Part shown: positions 48,793 to 57,117 of the stretch, piece by piece
Position numbering within the stretch: the stretch's first letter is position 1
How the letters are laid out: each line of letters starts with the position of its first letter
Assembly (NCBI RefSeq): GCF_003012745.1
Contig: NZ_PXYK01000003.1
Location: 186,001-250,000 of the forward strand
Length of the DNA: 64,000 nt
Direction: 5' to 3'
Origin: Kumtagia ephedrae
GTDB taxonomy: Bacteria; Pseudomonadota; Alphaproteobacteria; Rhizobiales; Rhizobiaceae
The notes under the pieces: generated by a model
What the model saw: the letters and a program-made list of their open reading frames with translations, nothing else
Database searches by the model: none
What the model was told of the DNA's origin: nothing
Program-made: the position numbers and the translations under genes

Positions 48793-48832
48793 ATGACGGA
48801 GCGGTGACGCGGCGATGACGCTGCCGTGACAG
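48793..48832 (-). promoter_or_regulatory. Tandem PHO box before btaAB
   Basis: Four seven-base half-sites sit exactly 11 bases apart: ATGACGG (48793-48799), GTGACGC (48804-48810), ATGACGC (48815-48821) and GTGACAG (48826-48832). On the btaA strand these read CTGTCAC, GCGTCAT, GCGTCAC and CCGTCAT, matching CTGTCAT-type PhoB half-sites with four-base spacers. They end about 50 bases upstream of the btaA ATG. The spacing is diagnostic of two adjacent PhoB dimers. Confidence 0.85.
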
Positions 48833-49006
48833 GCTCGCGATGGGGACGCGCGGATCGCGGCCGATCGAAAAAAAACGATCACGCGGTCGTGCAGCGAGAA
48901 TTGCGATTATCACGTATTGTTTACGGCCGTCGTCATACGTGAAGAAACGTTAGAGGGCCTCGCGTCATTTCTCCCGCGTCTGCCTTGCCGAATGACGAAG
49001 GAGTCC

Positions 49007-49228
49007 ATGATGAAGAAGCTCGTACTCGCCTCTGCCGCCGCGATCGGCCTGCTCGGCCTCGCGGCCTGCAGCGACAGCGCCGACAACACGACGACGCAGA
49101 GCACGACGCCGCCGCCAGCGATCGACAACACGACAACGCCGAATGCGGCACCTGCGCCGCAGACCGGCACGGGCGGCGACACCCAGGGAAGCCCGCCGGC
49201 CCAGCCTGCGCCGGCACCGGCCCAGTAA
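49007..49228 (+). CDS. Small Pro/Thr-rich lipoprotein
   Basis: ATG 49007 (MMKKLVLASAAAIGLLGLAA) with GAAGGAG directly upstream gives 73 residues. The lipobox LAAC follows a short hydrophobic signal, and the mature part is low-complexity Thr/Pro/Ala/Gln (TTTQSTTPPPAIDNTTTP), which predicts a flexible tether. It is likely an inner- or outer-membrane lipoprotein of unknown role, perhaps a stalk or spacer. A hairpin terminator follows. The second ATG (49010) has slightly better spacing to the ribosome binding site. Confidence 0.8.
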   Translation: MMKKLVLASAAAIGLLGLAACSDSADNTTTQSTTPPPAIDNTTTPNAAPAPQTGTGGDTQGSPPAQPAPAPAQ

Positions 49229-49246
49229 CGTCCGTTTCATTTGAAG

Positions 49247-49278
49247 AAGCCGCGCGGCCATCCTGGTCGCGCGGCTTT
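49247..49278 (+). terminator. Terminator after the small lipoprotein gene
   Basis: AAGCCGCGCG (49247-49256) pairs with CGCGCGGCTT (49268-49277) around an 11-base loop; the T at 49278 extends a short TTT. It lies 18 bases after the stop codon. Confidence 0.75.
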
Positions 49279-49441
49279 GCCATGCGCTCCATCTGGCGCC
49301 GGCAGCCTCGAGCCTCAGTCCGAAAAGCAGTTGCTCCGTGGCCGACAATCGCTTGGGCCACGTCCGTCTGATGCCGAAACTTCACCAGATCGTTGCCGAT
49401 CAAGCCTCGCCAAGCACGAAGGCCTTGGCTATGAAGCGGCC

Positions 49442-50149
49442 ATGTCGATATGGGAGCGCATCGGAGAATTCGTCAGCAAGGCGGGCGCCGGTGTGTCCGA
49501 CCTCGCCGAGGCGTTGCGCGTCGTCTTCGGCGGCGACCCGGAACTGCGTCGGCGCGTCGCCTTCTCCGTGGCCATGATCGCCCTGTCGGCGAAGATGGCC
49601 AAGGCGGACGGCGTGGTCACGCAGGACGAGGTGCGCGCCTTCCAGCAGATATTCTCGGTCCCGCCCGCCGAGGCGCGCAATGTCGCGCGGCTTTATGATC
49701 TGGCGCAGGCCGACATCGCCGGCTTCGAGGCCTATGCGGAGAAGATGGCGCGACTTTGCGGCTCCGGACGGCCGAACTGCGCCATGCTGGAGGATATCCT
49801 CGACGGACTGTTCCACATCGCCAAGGCGGACGGCCTGCTGCATGAGCGTGAGAGCCTGTACCTGCGGCGGGTCGCCGAGATTTTCGAGATCGGCGAGGAG
49901 CACTACCGCACTATCCTGGCCCGCCACGTCGATATCGGCCTGGCCGATCCCTACGCGGTGCTCGGCATCGCTCGCGGCCGGCCGTTCGATGAAGTGCGTC
50001 GCCGCTACCGCAAGCTGGTGGCGGACAACCACCCCGACCGGCTGATCGGTCGCGGGCTGCCGGCCGAGTTCATCGCGCTTGCCACGACGCGGCTTGCCAC
50101 CATCAACACCGCCTACGAGATGATCGAACGCGGCATGCGCCAGCTATGA
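49442..50149 (+). CDS. TerB/DjlA-like co-chaperone with J-domain
   Basis: ATG 49442 (MSIWERIGEFVSKAGAGVSD) gives 235 residues. Residues 30-150 form the TerB/DjlA-type helical domain (FSVAMIALSAKMAKADGVVT then FHIAKADGLLHERESLYLRR). Residues 175-235 are a J-domain with ADPYAVLGIARGRPFDEVRR and the HPD tripeptide in NHPDRLIGRG. It would stimulate DnaK ATPase; in alphaproteobacteria such genes commonly precede an AmiD-like amidase. It overlaps the amidase gene by four bases, so the two are coupled. Confidence 0.9.
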   Translation: MSIWERIGEFVSKAGAGVSDLAEALRVVFGGDPELRRRVAFSVAMIALSAKMAKADGVVTQDEVRAFQQIFSVPPAEARNVARLYDLAQADIAGFEAYAEKMARLCGSGRPNCAMLEDILDGLFHIAKADGLLHERESLYLRRVAEIFEIGEEHYRTILARHVDIGLADPYAVLGIARGRPFDEVRRRYRKLVADNHPDRLIGRGLPAEFIALATTRLATINTAYEMIERGMRQL

Positions 50150-50922
50150 GCGGCTTTGCCCCCGACCAGCCCGGTGCAATGGTCAGGGCCTCGCCGAATT
50201 TCGGGCCCCGACGCGAGGGATTTCGGCCAGAAATCATCCTGCTCCATTATACCGGCATGACGACCGGGGCGGGGGCCGAGGACTGGCTGTGCAATCCGGC
50301 AAGCGAGGTGTCTTCGCACTATCTCGTCCACGAGGACGGCCGGATCGTGCAGATGGTGCGCGAGAGCGACCGTGCGTGGCATGCCGGACAGAGTTCCTGG
50401 CGGGGCGTGACCGACATCAACTCGCAGTCGATCGGCATCGAGGTCGTCAATCCGGGCCCGCTGGCTGGTCACCCGCCGTTTCCCCCGAGGCAGATCGCCG
50501 CGGTGATCTCGCTCTGCCAAGGTATTGTCGCGCGCCATCGGATCCGCCCGGAAATGGTTCTCGGCCATTCCGACGTGGCCCCGGGGCGCAAGATCGACCC
50601 GGGCGAACGGTTTCCGTGGCGCGCGCTCGCCCGTGCCGGGGTGGGCCATTTCGTCGCGCCGGCGCGGCATCGGCGCGGCGCAGCGCTGCAGCCCGGCGAC
50701 GAGGGCCAGGAGGTCACGCGGCTGCAGGCGATGCTTGCTTCCTATGGATATGGACTGGAGACCGGCGGCACTTACGACGGCGCCACAAAGACCGTGGTTT
50801 CGGCCTTTCAGTTGCATTTCCGGCCGAAAAAAGTCGATGGAATCGCCGATCCGGCGACGCGGGAAACCCTTCAGCGGCTGCTTGCCGCATTGCCCTCACG
50901 AGTCGGAGAGCGGGCTGCTTGA
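50146..50922 (+). CDS. N-acetylmuramoyl-L-alanine amidase (AmiD-like)
   Basis: The protein has 258 residues. The Amidase_2 domain shows EIILLHYTGMTTGAGAEDWL with the first zinc histidine, SSHYLVHEDGRIVQMVRESD, AWHAGQSSWRG, QSIGIEVVNPG and VLGHSDVAPGRKIDPGERFPW with the later zinc ligands. A C-terminal PG_binding_1 domain (LQPGDEGQEVTRLQAMLASY) follows. It cleaves the muramyl-alanine amide bond. No classical signal peptide is evident, so localisation is unclear; some relatives act on recycled or cytoplasmic muropeptides. It is coupled to the J-domain gene. Confidence 0.92.
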   Translation: MSGFAPDQPGAMVRASPNFGPRREGFRPEIILLHYTGMTTGAGAEDWLCNPASEVSSHYLVHEDGRIVQMVRESDRAWHAGQSSWRGVTDINSQSIGIEVVNPGPLAGHPPFPPRQIAAVISLCQGIVARHRIRPEMVLGHSDVAPGRKIDPGERFPWRALARAGVGHFVAPARHRRGAALQPGDEGQEVTRLQAMLASYGYGLETGGTYDGATKTVVSAFQLHFRPKKVDGIADPATRETLQRLLAALPSRVGERAA

Positions 50923-51110
50923 CGTAGCGGAAGGCTGCTGCTGCTCGACCTTCGGTTGACATGCACTGTAACAAAAAGTGAACGCCTGGGCCATTTTCGC
51001 CCCAAACTTCACCAGCAAACGGCCGGTCATACCCGCCGGCCAGCTGTCACCGCAGGCTTGAGACTACACCGACCGGGCGCTTCCGCCCCGTCGTCAGCGA
51101 ACAGGAACTG

Positions 51111-51995
51111 ATGAAAAAGCCGATCTTCTTGACGGTGGCGCTTGCCGCCGCCCTGACCTCTTTTGCCGCCAACGCGGCTGAGTTCCCCAACATCCCGCGC
51201 ACGCCACTGTTTTCCACGCAGAAAGCTGCCGCAACCACGGAGAAGGCGAAGCCGGGCGCCAAAACGACGAGGAAATCCGCGACGAAGGCTGCCGCTACTC
51301 CGAAGGCTGCTCCGGCGAAGAAGCCTGCCATTGCCCGGACTCCGCTGTTTACGACCAAGAAAACCGGGACTGAGACGACAAAGGCCGCCGGCAGCGCGGT
51401 CAAGCCGAACGCCAAGGTAGCGGCAAAGACCTTGAAGGCCGGCAAGGCATCGAATGCGAAACGCAAGACGGCGAGGCTGGATACCAGGAATGCGAAGCGG
51501 AGCGCCAAGGTGAGCCGCCGGAAAGCCAAGTCGGGCGGCATCACGGTGACCGAAACCACCGTCGAGGTGAAGACCGCGTCCGGCTATCCGGTCAAGCCGG
51601 ATACGCTGTCGGCAGCGAAGTCTGGCAGGCCGTATCACGCGGTGATCGCCCGTTACGCCGCCGAATACGGCGTGCCGGTCTCGCTCGCGCATGCCGTGAT
51701 CAGCGTGGAAAGCAACTACCAGCCGAACTCGACCGGCTCCGCCGGCGAGGTCGGGCTGATGCAGATCAAGCCGGCCACCGCCCGTGGCCTGGGCTACAGC
51801 GGCTCGGTTGCGGCTCTCTACAATCCCGAGACCAATATCCGCTTCGGCATGAAATATCTGGCCATGGCGCATCAGCTCGGCGGCGGCACGACCTGCGGCA
51901 CGATCCTCAAATACAATGCAGGTCATGGCGCCAGCCGCATGAACCCGGTGTCGAAGGCCTATTGCGGCAAGGTGCAGCGCCTGCTCGCCAGCTGA
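51111..51995 (+). CDS. SLT-domain lytic transglycosylase with Lys-rich linker
   Basis: ATG 51111 gives 294 residues. A signal peptide (MKKPIFLTVALAAALTSF, cut after ANAA) precedes about 120 residues of Lys/Ala/Thr-rich, histone-H1-like linker (KAKPGAKTTRKSATKAAA). The catalytic SLT domain is at the C-terminus: RYAAEYGVPVSLAHAVISVESNYQPNSTG with the active glutamate, SAGEVGLMQIKPATARGLGY, and KYNAGHGASRM. The basic linker may bind teichuronic or anionic envelope material or DNA in envelope extracts; its role is unknown. rnpB follows on the same strand 82 bases later. Confidence 0.93.
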   Translation: MKKPIFLTVALAAALTSFAANAAEFPNIPRTPLFSTQKAAATTEKAKPGAKTTRKSATKAAATPKAAPAKKPAIARTPLFTTKKTGTETTKAAGSAVKPNAKVAAKTLKAGKASNAKRKTARLDTRNAKRSAKVSRRKAKSGGITVTETTVEVKTASGYPVKPDTLSAAKSGRPYHAVIARYAAEYGVPVSLAHAVISVESNYQPNSTGSAGEVGLMQIKPATARGLGYSGSVAALYNPETNIRFGMKYLAMAHQLGGGTTCGTILKYNAGHGASRMNPVSKAYCGKVQRLLAS

Positions 51996-52076
51996 TTGGA
52001 CACGCCGAGGCCCCGATTTCCGAGGAGAGGCGGAAATCGGGGTTGCGTTTTGCCCGGTGAGCACCTTTATACGGGC

Positions 52077-52524
52077 GGTCAGCCGGCCGGGCGGCCGCAC
52101 CCGCAAACGCCGAAAGGCCGCGGGTGAGGAAAGTCCGGGCTCCATGGAGACACGGTGCCGGTTAACGACCGGCGGGGGCGACCCCAGGGAAAGTGCCACA
52201 GAAAGCAGACCGCCCCGCCTGCACAACGGCTGCATCCGTCCGACTTCCCGGGCGGACCGGCCGCTGTGCCGGCGGGGTAAGGGTGAAAGGGTGGGGTAAG
52301 AGCCCACCGCGCTGCCGGCAACGGTGGCGGCACGGCAAACCCCACCGGGAGCAAGACCGAATAGGGATGGCGCGAGGGGAGACCCTCAGGACTGTTTCCG
52401 GTCCGGCCATCCGGGTAGGTTGCGCGAGGCGCGGAGCAATCCGCGCCCAAGACGAATGGCCGCCGCGTCCGCGCGCCGCAAGGCGCACGGGCCGTACAGA
52501 ACCCGGCTTACAGGCCGGCTGACA
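52077..52524 (+). ncRNA. rnpB: RNase P RNA (bacterial class A)
   Basis: The highly conserved GAGGAAAGTCCGGGCTCC block (CR-I, near 52125-52142) and the late conserved regions around GGTAAGGGTGAAAGGGTG and AACCCGGCTTACAGG are present. The outer helix P1 forms between GTCAGCCGGC (52078-52087) and GCCGGCTGAC (52514-52523). The RNA is the catalytic part of the ribozyme that matures tRNA 5' ends. Only about 70 bases separate its end from the convergent cystathionine-lyase-like gene. The exact 5' and 3' ends are set by helix P1. Confidence 0.94.
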
Positions 52525-52593
52525 CTTTTCTAAACGGATTCAACGCGATTCCCGATCGCGTTGACAAAATGAATCAGGCGCGGACGCCGCCCG

Positions 52594-53712
52594 TCACGAC
52601 CGGGACAGCGCGTCCAGCGACGCCTCGATCGCGCTCCAAAGCTCCTCCGTCGGCTCGCAGCCCAGGGAGAGCCGGACGAAACCCGGCGCCACCGCGTCGC
52701 CCCAGCGGGCGCGGCGCTCGGCCGAACTGTGCACCGAGCCGAACGAAGTCGCGGGCTGCAGCAAGGCGCAGCCGTCGATGAAGGCCTCGGCCTTGTCGGC
52801 GCTGTCGAGGGTCAGCCCGATGAGCGAGCCGAAGCGCAGCATCTGCGCGGCGGCGAGATTGTGCGAGGGATCGTCGGGCAGGCCGGGATAGCGCACTGCG
52901 CGGACCGCCGAATGCGCCTTCAATCGCGGCGCGATGGTCTCCGCCGATCGGCACATACGCTCGAAACGCAATTCCAGCGTCTCCAGGCCACGGTGCAGCA
53001 GCCAGGCCTCGAACGGGCCGGGAATGCTGCCGGAGAGTTTTCGCCACTCCCGTATGGACTTGAGGATTTCGGCGTCGCGGCTGGCGACGTGGCCGAACAG
53101 CACGTCGGAATGGCCGTTGGGCGCCTTGGTGTCGGCTGCGACCAGGATGTCGACGCCGAGCTCGAGCGGCCGCTGCCCGAACGGCGTCATGGTGGTGTTG
53201 TCGGCGACCACCAGGGCTCCGGCCGCATGGGCGGCGGAGGCGACGGCGGCGATGTCGCAGAGATCGAGGCCGGGATTGGACGGCGTCTCGACATAGACCA
53301 GCCGGTAGCCGTCGAAGCCGCCGTCGAGGAAGGAGGCGGTCGGGCGCAGGTCGAAGCGGACGCCGAAGCGCGACAGGAAGCGGTCGCCGAGAACCCGCGG
53401 CGTGTAATAGCCGTCACTGGGCAGCAGGATGCGGTCGCCGGCCTTCAGCAGGCCGAAGAGGACGGACGAGATCGCCGCCATGCCGGAGGGGAAGGCGACG
53501 CAGGGCGCATCCTCCAGATGCGCCAGCATCTCCTCCAGCGCTTCCCATGTCGGGTTCTCGGAACGGCCGTACTGGTGAAAATCGCCGGGCTCGCCGGGCA
53601 GGTGGAAGGTCGAGGCGAGGGTGAGGGGCAGCGGGATCGGATCGCCCTTGTCCAGCCCGCGCCTGCGCAGGTGCTGCAGCCCCGCCGCCCGTGCATTCGT
53701 CCCGTCGCTCAT
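52594..53712 (-). CDS. Cys/Met-metabolism PLP enzyme (cystathionine gamma-synthase/lyase family)
   Basis: ATG 53712 (MSDGTNARAAGLQHLRRRGL) gives 372 residues. The trans-sulfuration fold is evident: LTLASTFHLPGEPGDFHQYGRSENPTWEAL, APCVAFPSGMAAISSVLFGLL, YVETPSNPGLDL, VVADNTTMTPFGQRPLELGVD and ADTKAPNGHSDVLFGHV with the PLP lysine. The TK in place of the usual TKY/SKY motif is normal for some members. It could be cystathionine gamma-lyase, gamma-synthase or a methionine gamma-lyase. It is not linked to metF. It is monocistronic, convergent with rnpB. Confidence 0.88.
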   Translation of the reverse strand: MSDGTNARAAGLQHLRRRGLDKGDPIPLPLTLASTFHLPGEPGDFHQYGRSENPTWEALEEMLAHLEDAPCVAFPSGMAAISSVLFGLLKAGDRILLPSDGYYTPRVLGDRFLSRFGVRFDLRPTASFLDGGFDGYRLVYVETPSNPGLDLCDIAAVASAAHAAGALVVADNTTMTPFGQRPLELGVDILVAADTKAPNGHSDVLFGHVASRDAEILKSIREWRKLSGSIPGPFEAWLLHRGLETLELRFERMCRSAETIAPRLKAHSAVRAVRYPGLPDDPSHNLAAAQMLRFGSLIGLTLDSADKAEAFIDGCALLQPATSFGSVHSSAERRARWGDAVAPGFVRLSLGCEPTEELWSAIEASLDALSRS

Positions 53713-53817
53713 ACCGTCCACTCCGCTGCGCCGGGTTGCAGTAGCGGGAGGCAGCGGTCGCGGCAAGTCTGACCGATGCAGATGGGCATACCAGGCGGGA
53801 CACCCATGCCTGGGATA

Positions 53818-56800
53818 TCAGACAATCACGAAATCCGCGTGGCTTAAAGCAGGTGCATTATCGAGGACGGTGAATATCACGCTCTCGCCTGCGCCATTGC
53901 CGTCAGCGTCGTAAAAAAGCCTGCCCTCGTCGATCTCGTAGATGATCCGGTGGCTGGCATCCTGCGCAGTCCCGCTGGCATTGGCGACGAACTGATCGGC
54001 CGATAGCGTGCCGGTACCCAGGATCGCATCGAAAATGGCATTGTCCAGCTGGATAGTGTCCACTGCTGTGACGAAATCTCTGATCAGGTCGACATTCGTA
54101 ATTTGGCTCAGAGCGGTGTCGAACACGAAAATGTCGCTGCCGGCGCCGCCGACCACGATGTCGGTGCCGCGGCGCCCATTGATCAGGTCATTGCCATCGC
54201 CGCCCACGATAAAGTCGGCGGATGCGGCCCCGTAGAGAAAATCCGCGAATTTCGAGCCGACCAGTCCCTCGACCGAGCTGTATTTGTCTCCCGCTGCTTC
54301 GCCTGTGTTGATCGACTGATCTTCCAGGCTGGCGCGCACGCCGCTTGTTGCGGTTTCGTAGGATGCCTCGTCGTTCCCGGCTCCGCCGATAAGCAGGTCG
54401 GCACCGGTACCACCGTTCAGCGTGTCATACCCGCTGCCGCCAAAGAGCGTGTTCGCACCTGCGTTGCCTGTCAGGATATCGTCCTCCTGTGAACCAACGA
54501 GGTTCTCGATCGAGTTGTACGAATCGCCGGCTGCACTTCCGGAGTTCTGCGTGGGATCGGAGAGACTGGCGTGCACGCCGGAGGAGGCGCCGGCGTAAGA
54601 TGCGGTGTCTATGCCCAGACCGCCGCTCAGGTAGTCGGCGCCGTCGTCGCCGATGAGGATGTCGTTGCCGTCGCCGCCCAACAGCTTGTCGTCGCCGTCA
54701 TATGCCTTGATGGTATCGTCTCCGGCATTGCCGGCAATGGAGTTGACGCCGTGGTTGCCGTTCAGTCGGTCGGCGTAGGCGGAGCCAGCCAGATTCTCGA
54801 CGGAAGAATAGGTGTCGCCGGCTGCTTCACCGGTGTTGAGCGCAATGTTGCCCAGAGCGGCAGTCACGCCCGTGGCGGCATGAAGGTAGGATGCGGTATC
54901 GATGCCCGTTCCACCATTCAAATAGTCGGCACCGAGGCCGCCGAGGAGCGTGTCGTTGCCGTCGTCGCCGCTCAGCTTGTCGCTGCCGCCCAGTCCGGCG
55001 ACGACGTCATTGCCGGCATTGCCGATGATGGCGTTGACGCCGGCATTGCCTTCGAGCTGGTCGTTGAAGACCGAGCCTGACAAGTTCTCTATCGAATTGT
55101 AGGTGTCGCCTGCCGCTTCGCCGGCATTGTTCGTGGCATCCCCGAGCCTCACGACCACGCCTGCGGCAGCGCCGAGATACGAGGCGATATCGATGCCGAG
55201 GCCGCCGCTCAGATAGTCGGCACCAACGCCGCCGCTAAGGATGTCGTTGCCGTCTCCGCCGGACAGTTTGTCGCTGCCGCTGAGCCCTGCGATAACGTCG
55301 TCGCCGGCGTTGCCGAAAATAGTGTTGATGCCGGCATTGCCTTCCAGCCGATCGTCGAAGGCCGAGCCTCTCAGGTTCTCCACCGAGTTGAAAGTATCGC
55401 CCTTGGCTTCTCCGGCGTTCTTGGATGGGTCGGCGAGATTCAAACGTATCGCTGTTGCTGAGGCTTCATAGGACGCCGTGTCGGTACCGGCACCACCGCT
55501 GAGATAATCCGCGCCGACGCCGCCTGAGAGCGTGTCGTTGCCATCTCCGCCCGACAGCTTGTCGCTGCCGCCCAGTCCGGCGATGACGTCGTTGCCGGCC
55601 TCGCCGAAAATAGTGTTGATGCCGGCATTGCCTTCGAGCCGATCGCTGAAGGCGGAACTGGCGAGGTTTTCGATGGAATTGTAGGTGTCGCCTGCGGCGT
55701 CGCCGGTGTTTGTCGAGGGATCGGTGAGGCTCACGACCAAACCAGCCGAAGCATGGAGATAGCTGGCAGTGTCGATGCCGGTACCGCCGCTCAGGTAGTC
55801 CGCACCGCCGCCGCCTATCAGGGTATCATTGCCGTCGCCGCCAAAAAGTTTGTCGTCACCGACTATGCCATCGATGATGTCGTTGCCCGAGTGGCCAAGG
55901 ATCGTGTTGGCCTGAGCACTGCCATACAGCCGATCACTGAACAAAGATCCATTCAGATTCTCCACAGAGAAATAGCTGTCGTCTGTGGTAATGTCGATGT
56001 CGTCCAGATCACCAAGACTTGCCACGACGCCGCTGCTGCTGTCCACATAAGAGGCGGTGTCCGTACCTAACCCTCCGTCGAGATGGTTAGAACCTGTACC
56101 CCCGATGAGCACGTCGTTGCCGCCGCCACCATTAAGAACATCGCCGCCCCCCTTTCCGTGGAGGGTGTCAGCAAATTTGGTGCCGACTATTCTGTCGAAA
56201 TGAGCGGTTCCTATTAATTCAACGCCGGAAGTAGCATTTGCTGCAGAAGTATCTATTCCGCTTGGTACAGTTTTGGTCTTGGAAAAATCGAACGCACCGC
56301 CCGCCCCGACGAGCTGTATCTCCTGAATCTCATTCAAGTTTACTCTTTCAAACGACAGTAAAAATCCAATTTCTGTTGAAATAATGCCCTCTGCAATAAG
56401 TAGCTCGACGTTTTTTACCGAGTACTCTGGAATATAAGCATCGGACGCTACGAATGTATCGAATCCTTCCCCTCCATCAACGGCGCTCTTTATTGAATAC
56501 GTCAAAAGAGTTGAAAACGTGTCATCGCCACTACCTCCTGCCAAATTGTCCTTTCCCTCTGAAAAATAAATTAGATCGTTTCCGTCGAAGCCATCTATAT
56601 TATCATCGAAGGATGAGCCTGAAATTATGTCGTCTGCCTTTGTTGCGATTATGCCAAGCCCGTATTCTGAGTATTCGCCATCTACGCTTATTTTCTGCCC
56701 ATCGGCAATCCGCGACGAAAAGTCGATGGGATTTCCATTGCTGTAAAGATTGATCCTTATGTAATTATTAGCTGTATATGAGCTAAATATTTTTTGAAAC

Positions 56801-57117
56801 AAAGAAAGAAATTCTGTAGAAGTGCTTATACTTATTGTTGCAATATCAAGAAGTTCAACGTTCTTCACAAGAAAAAAATCGTCAGGACTGTATCTTTTGA
56901 AAAGTAATATTGTATCGGTTCCTTCTCCACCATCAACAGAAACTCGATCATTTTGATTGAATTGTCCGTACTCTCCTAGCAAAAATGTGTCATTTCCCCC
57001 TTCGCCCTTTAATGTATCAACTCCGCCGATTTTTCCTTGCACGTTGCCCTTGAACGTGTCCGCATCTGCGGTCCCGGTGATCTTGTCGTCGCCGGCGGTC
57101 AGAACATACGTTGCCAT
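53818..57117 (-). CDS. Large RTX (hemolysin-type calcium-binding) repeat protein
   Basis: The protein has 1099 residues and no signal peptide, so type I secretion is expected. The N-terminal 250 residues are AT-rich and beta-like with single RTX motifs. From about 300 it is a chain of glycine/aspartate nonapeptides, including seven segments headed by xDxASY. Five consecutive units are exactly 97 residues (291 bases) long, as in IDTASYLHASAGLVV to the next TDTASY. Each unit contains two to four GGxGxDxLx calcium-binding turns. The last about 100 residues (SDIFVFDTALSQITNVDLIR to SHADFVIV) match the end of the serralysin-like protein at 25380-28448, which implies one shared exporter. Function is unknown; adhesin or surface-layer roles are common in this class. 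Confidence 0.9.
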   Translation of the reverse strand: MATYVLTAGDDKITGTADADTFKGNVQGKIGGVDTLKGEGGNDTFLLGEYGQFNQNDRVSVDGGEGTDTILLFKRYSPDDFFLVKNVELLDIATISISTSTEFLSLFQKIFSSYTANNYIRINLYSNGNPIDFSSRIADGQKISVDGEYSEYGLGIIATKADDIISGSSFDDNIDGFDGNDLIYFSEGKDNLAGGSGDDTFSTLLTYSIKSAVDGGEGFDTFVASDAYIPEYSVKNVELLIAEGIISTEIGFLLSFERVNLNEIQEIQLVGAGGAFDFSKTKTVPSGIDTSAANATSGVELIGTAHFDRIVGTKFADTLHGKGGGDVLNGGGGNDVLIGGTGSNHLDGGLGTDTASYVDSSSGVVASLGDLDDIDITTDDSYFSVENLNGSLFSDRLYGSAQANTILGHSGNDIIDGIVGDDKLFGGDGNDTLIGGGGADYLSGGTGIDTASYLHASAGLVVSLTDPSTNTGDAAGDTYNSIENLASSAFSDRLEGNAGINTIFGEAGNDVIAGLGGSDKLSGGDGNDTLSGGVGADYLSGGAGTDTASYEASATAIRLNLADPSKNAGEAKGDTFNSVENLRGSAFDDRLEGNAGINTIFGNAGDDVIAGLSGSDKLSGGDGNDILSGGVGADYLSGGLGIDIASYLGAAAGVVVRLGDATNNAGEAAGDTYNSIENLSGSVFNDQLEGNAGVNAIIGNAGNDVVAGLGGSDKLSGDDGNDTLLGGLGADYLNGGTGIDTASYLHAATGVTAALGNIALNTGEAAGDTYSSVENLAGSAYADRLNGNHGVNSIAGNAGDDTIKAYDGDDKLLGGDGNDILIGDDGADYLSGGLGIDTASYAGASSGVHASLSDPTQNSGSAAGDSYNSIENLVGSQEDDILTGNAGANTLFGGSGYDTLNGGTGADLLIGGAGNDEASYETATSGVRASLEDQSINTGEAAGDKYSSVEGLVGSKFADFLYGAASADFIVGGDGNDLINGRRGTDIVVGGAGSDIFVFDTALSQITNVDLIRDFVTAVDTIQLDNAIFDAILGTGTLSADQFVANASGTAQDASHRIIYEIDEGRLFYDADGNGAGESVIFTVLDNAPALSHADFVIV
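54591..56060 (-). repeat. Tandem 291-bp repeats in the RTX gene
   Basis: Equivalent points recur at 54599, 54890, 55181, 55472 and 55763, i.e. exactly every 291 bases, and once more near 56051 with a slightly shorter unit. Copies are similar but not identical, so they have diverged after duplication. Unit number may vary between strains. Confidence 0.85.

Noticed and set aside
53818-57117. Regular repeats considered as a CRISPR array
   Set aside because: The period is 291 bases, with continuous coding of RTX motifs and no short repeats with unique spacers.
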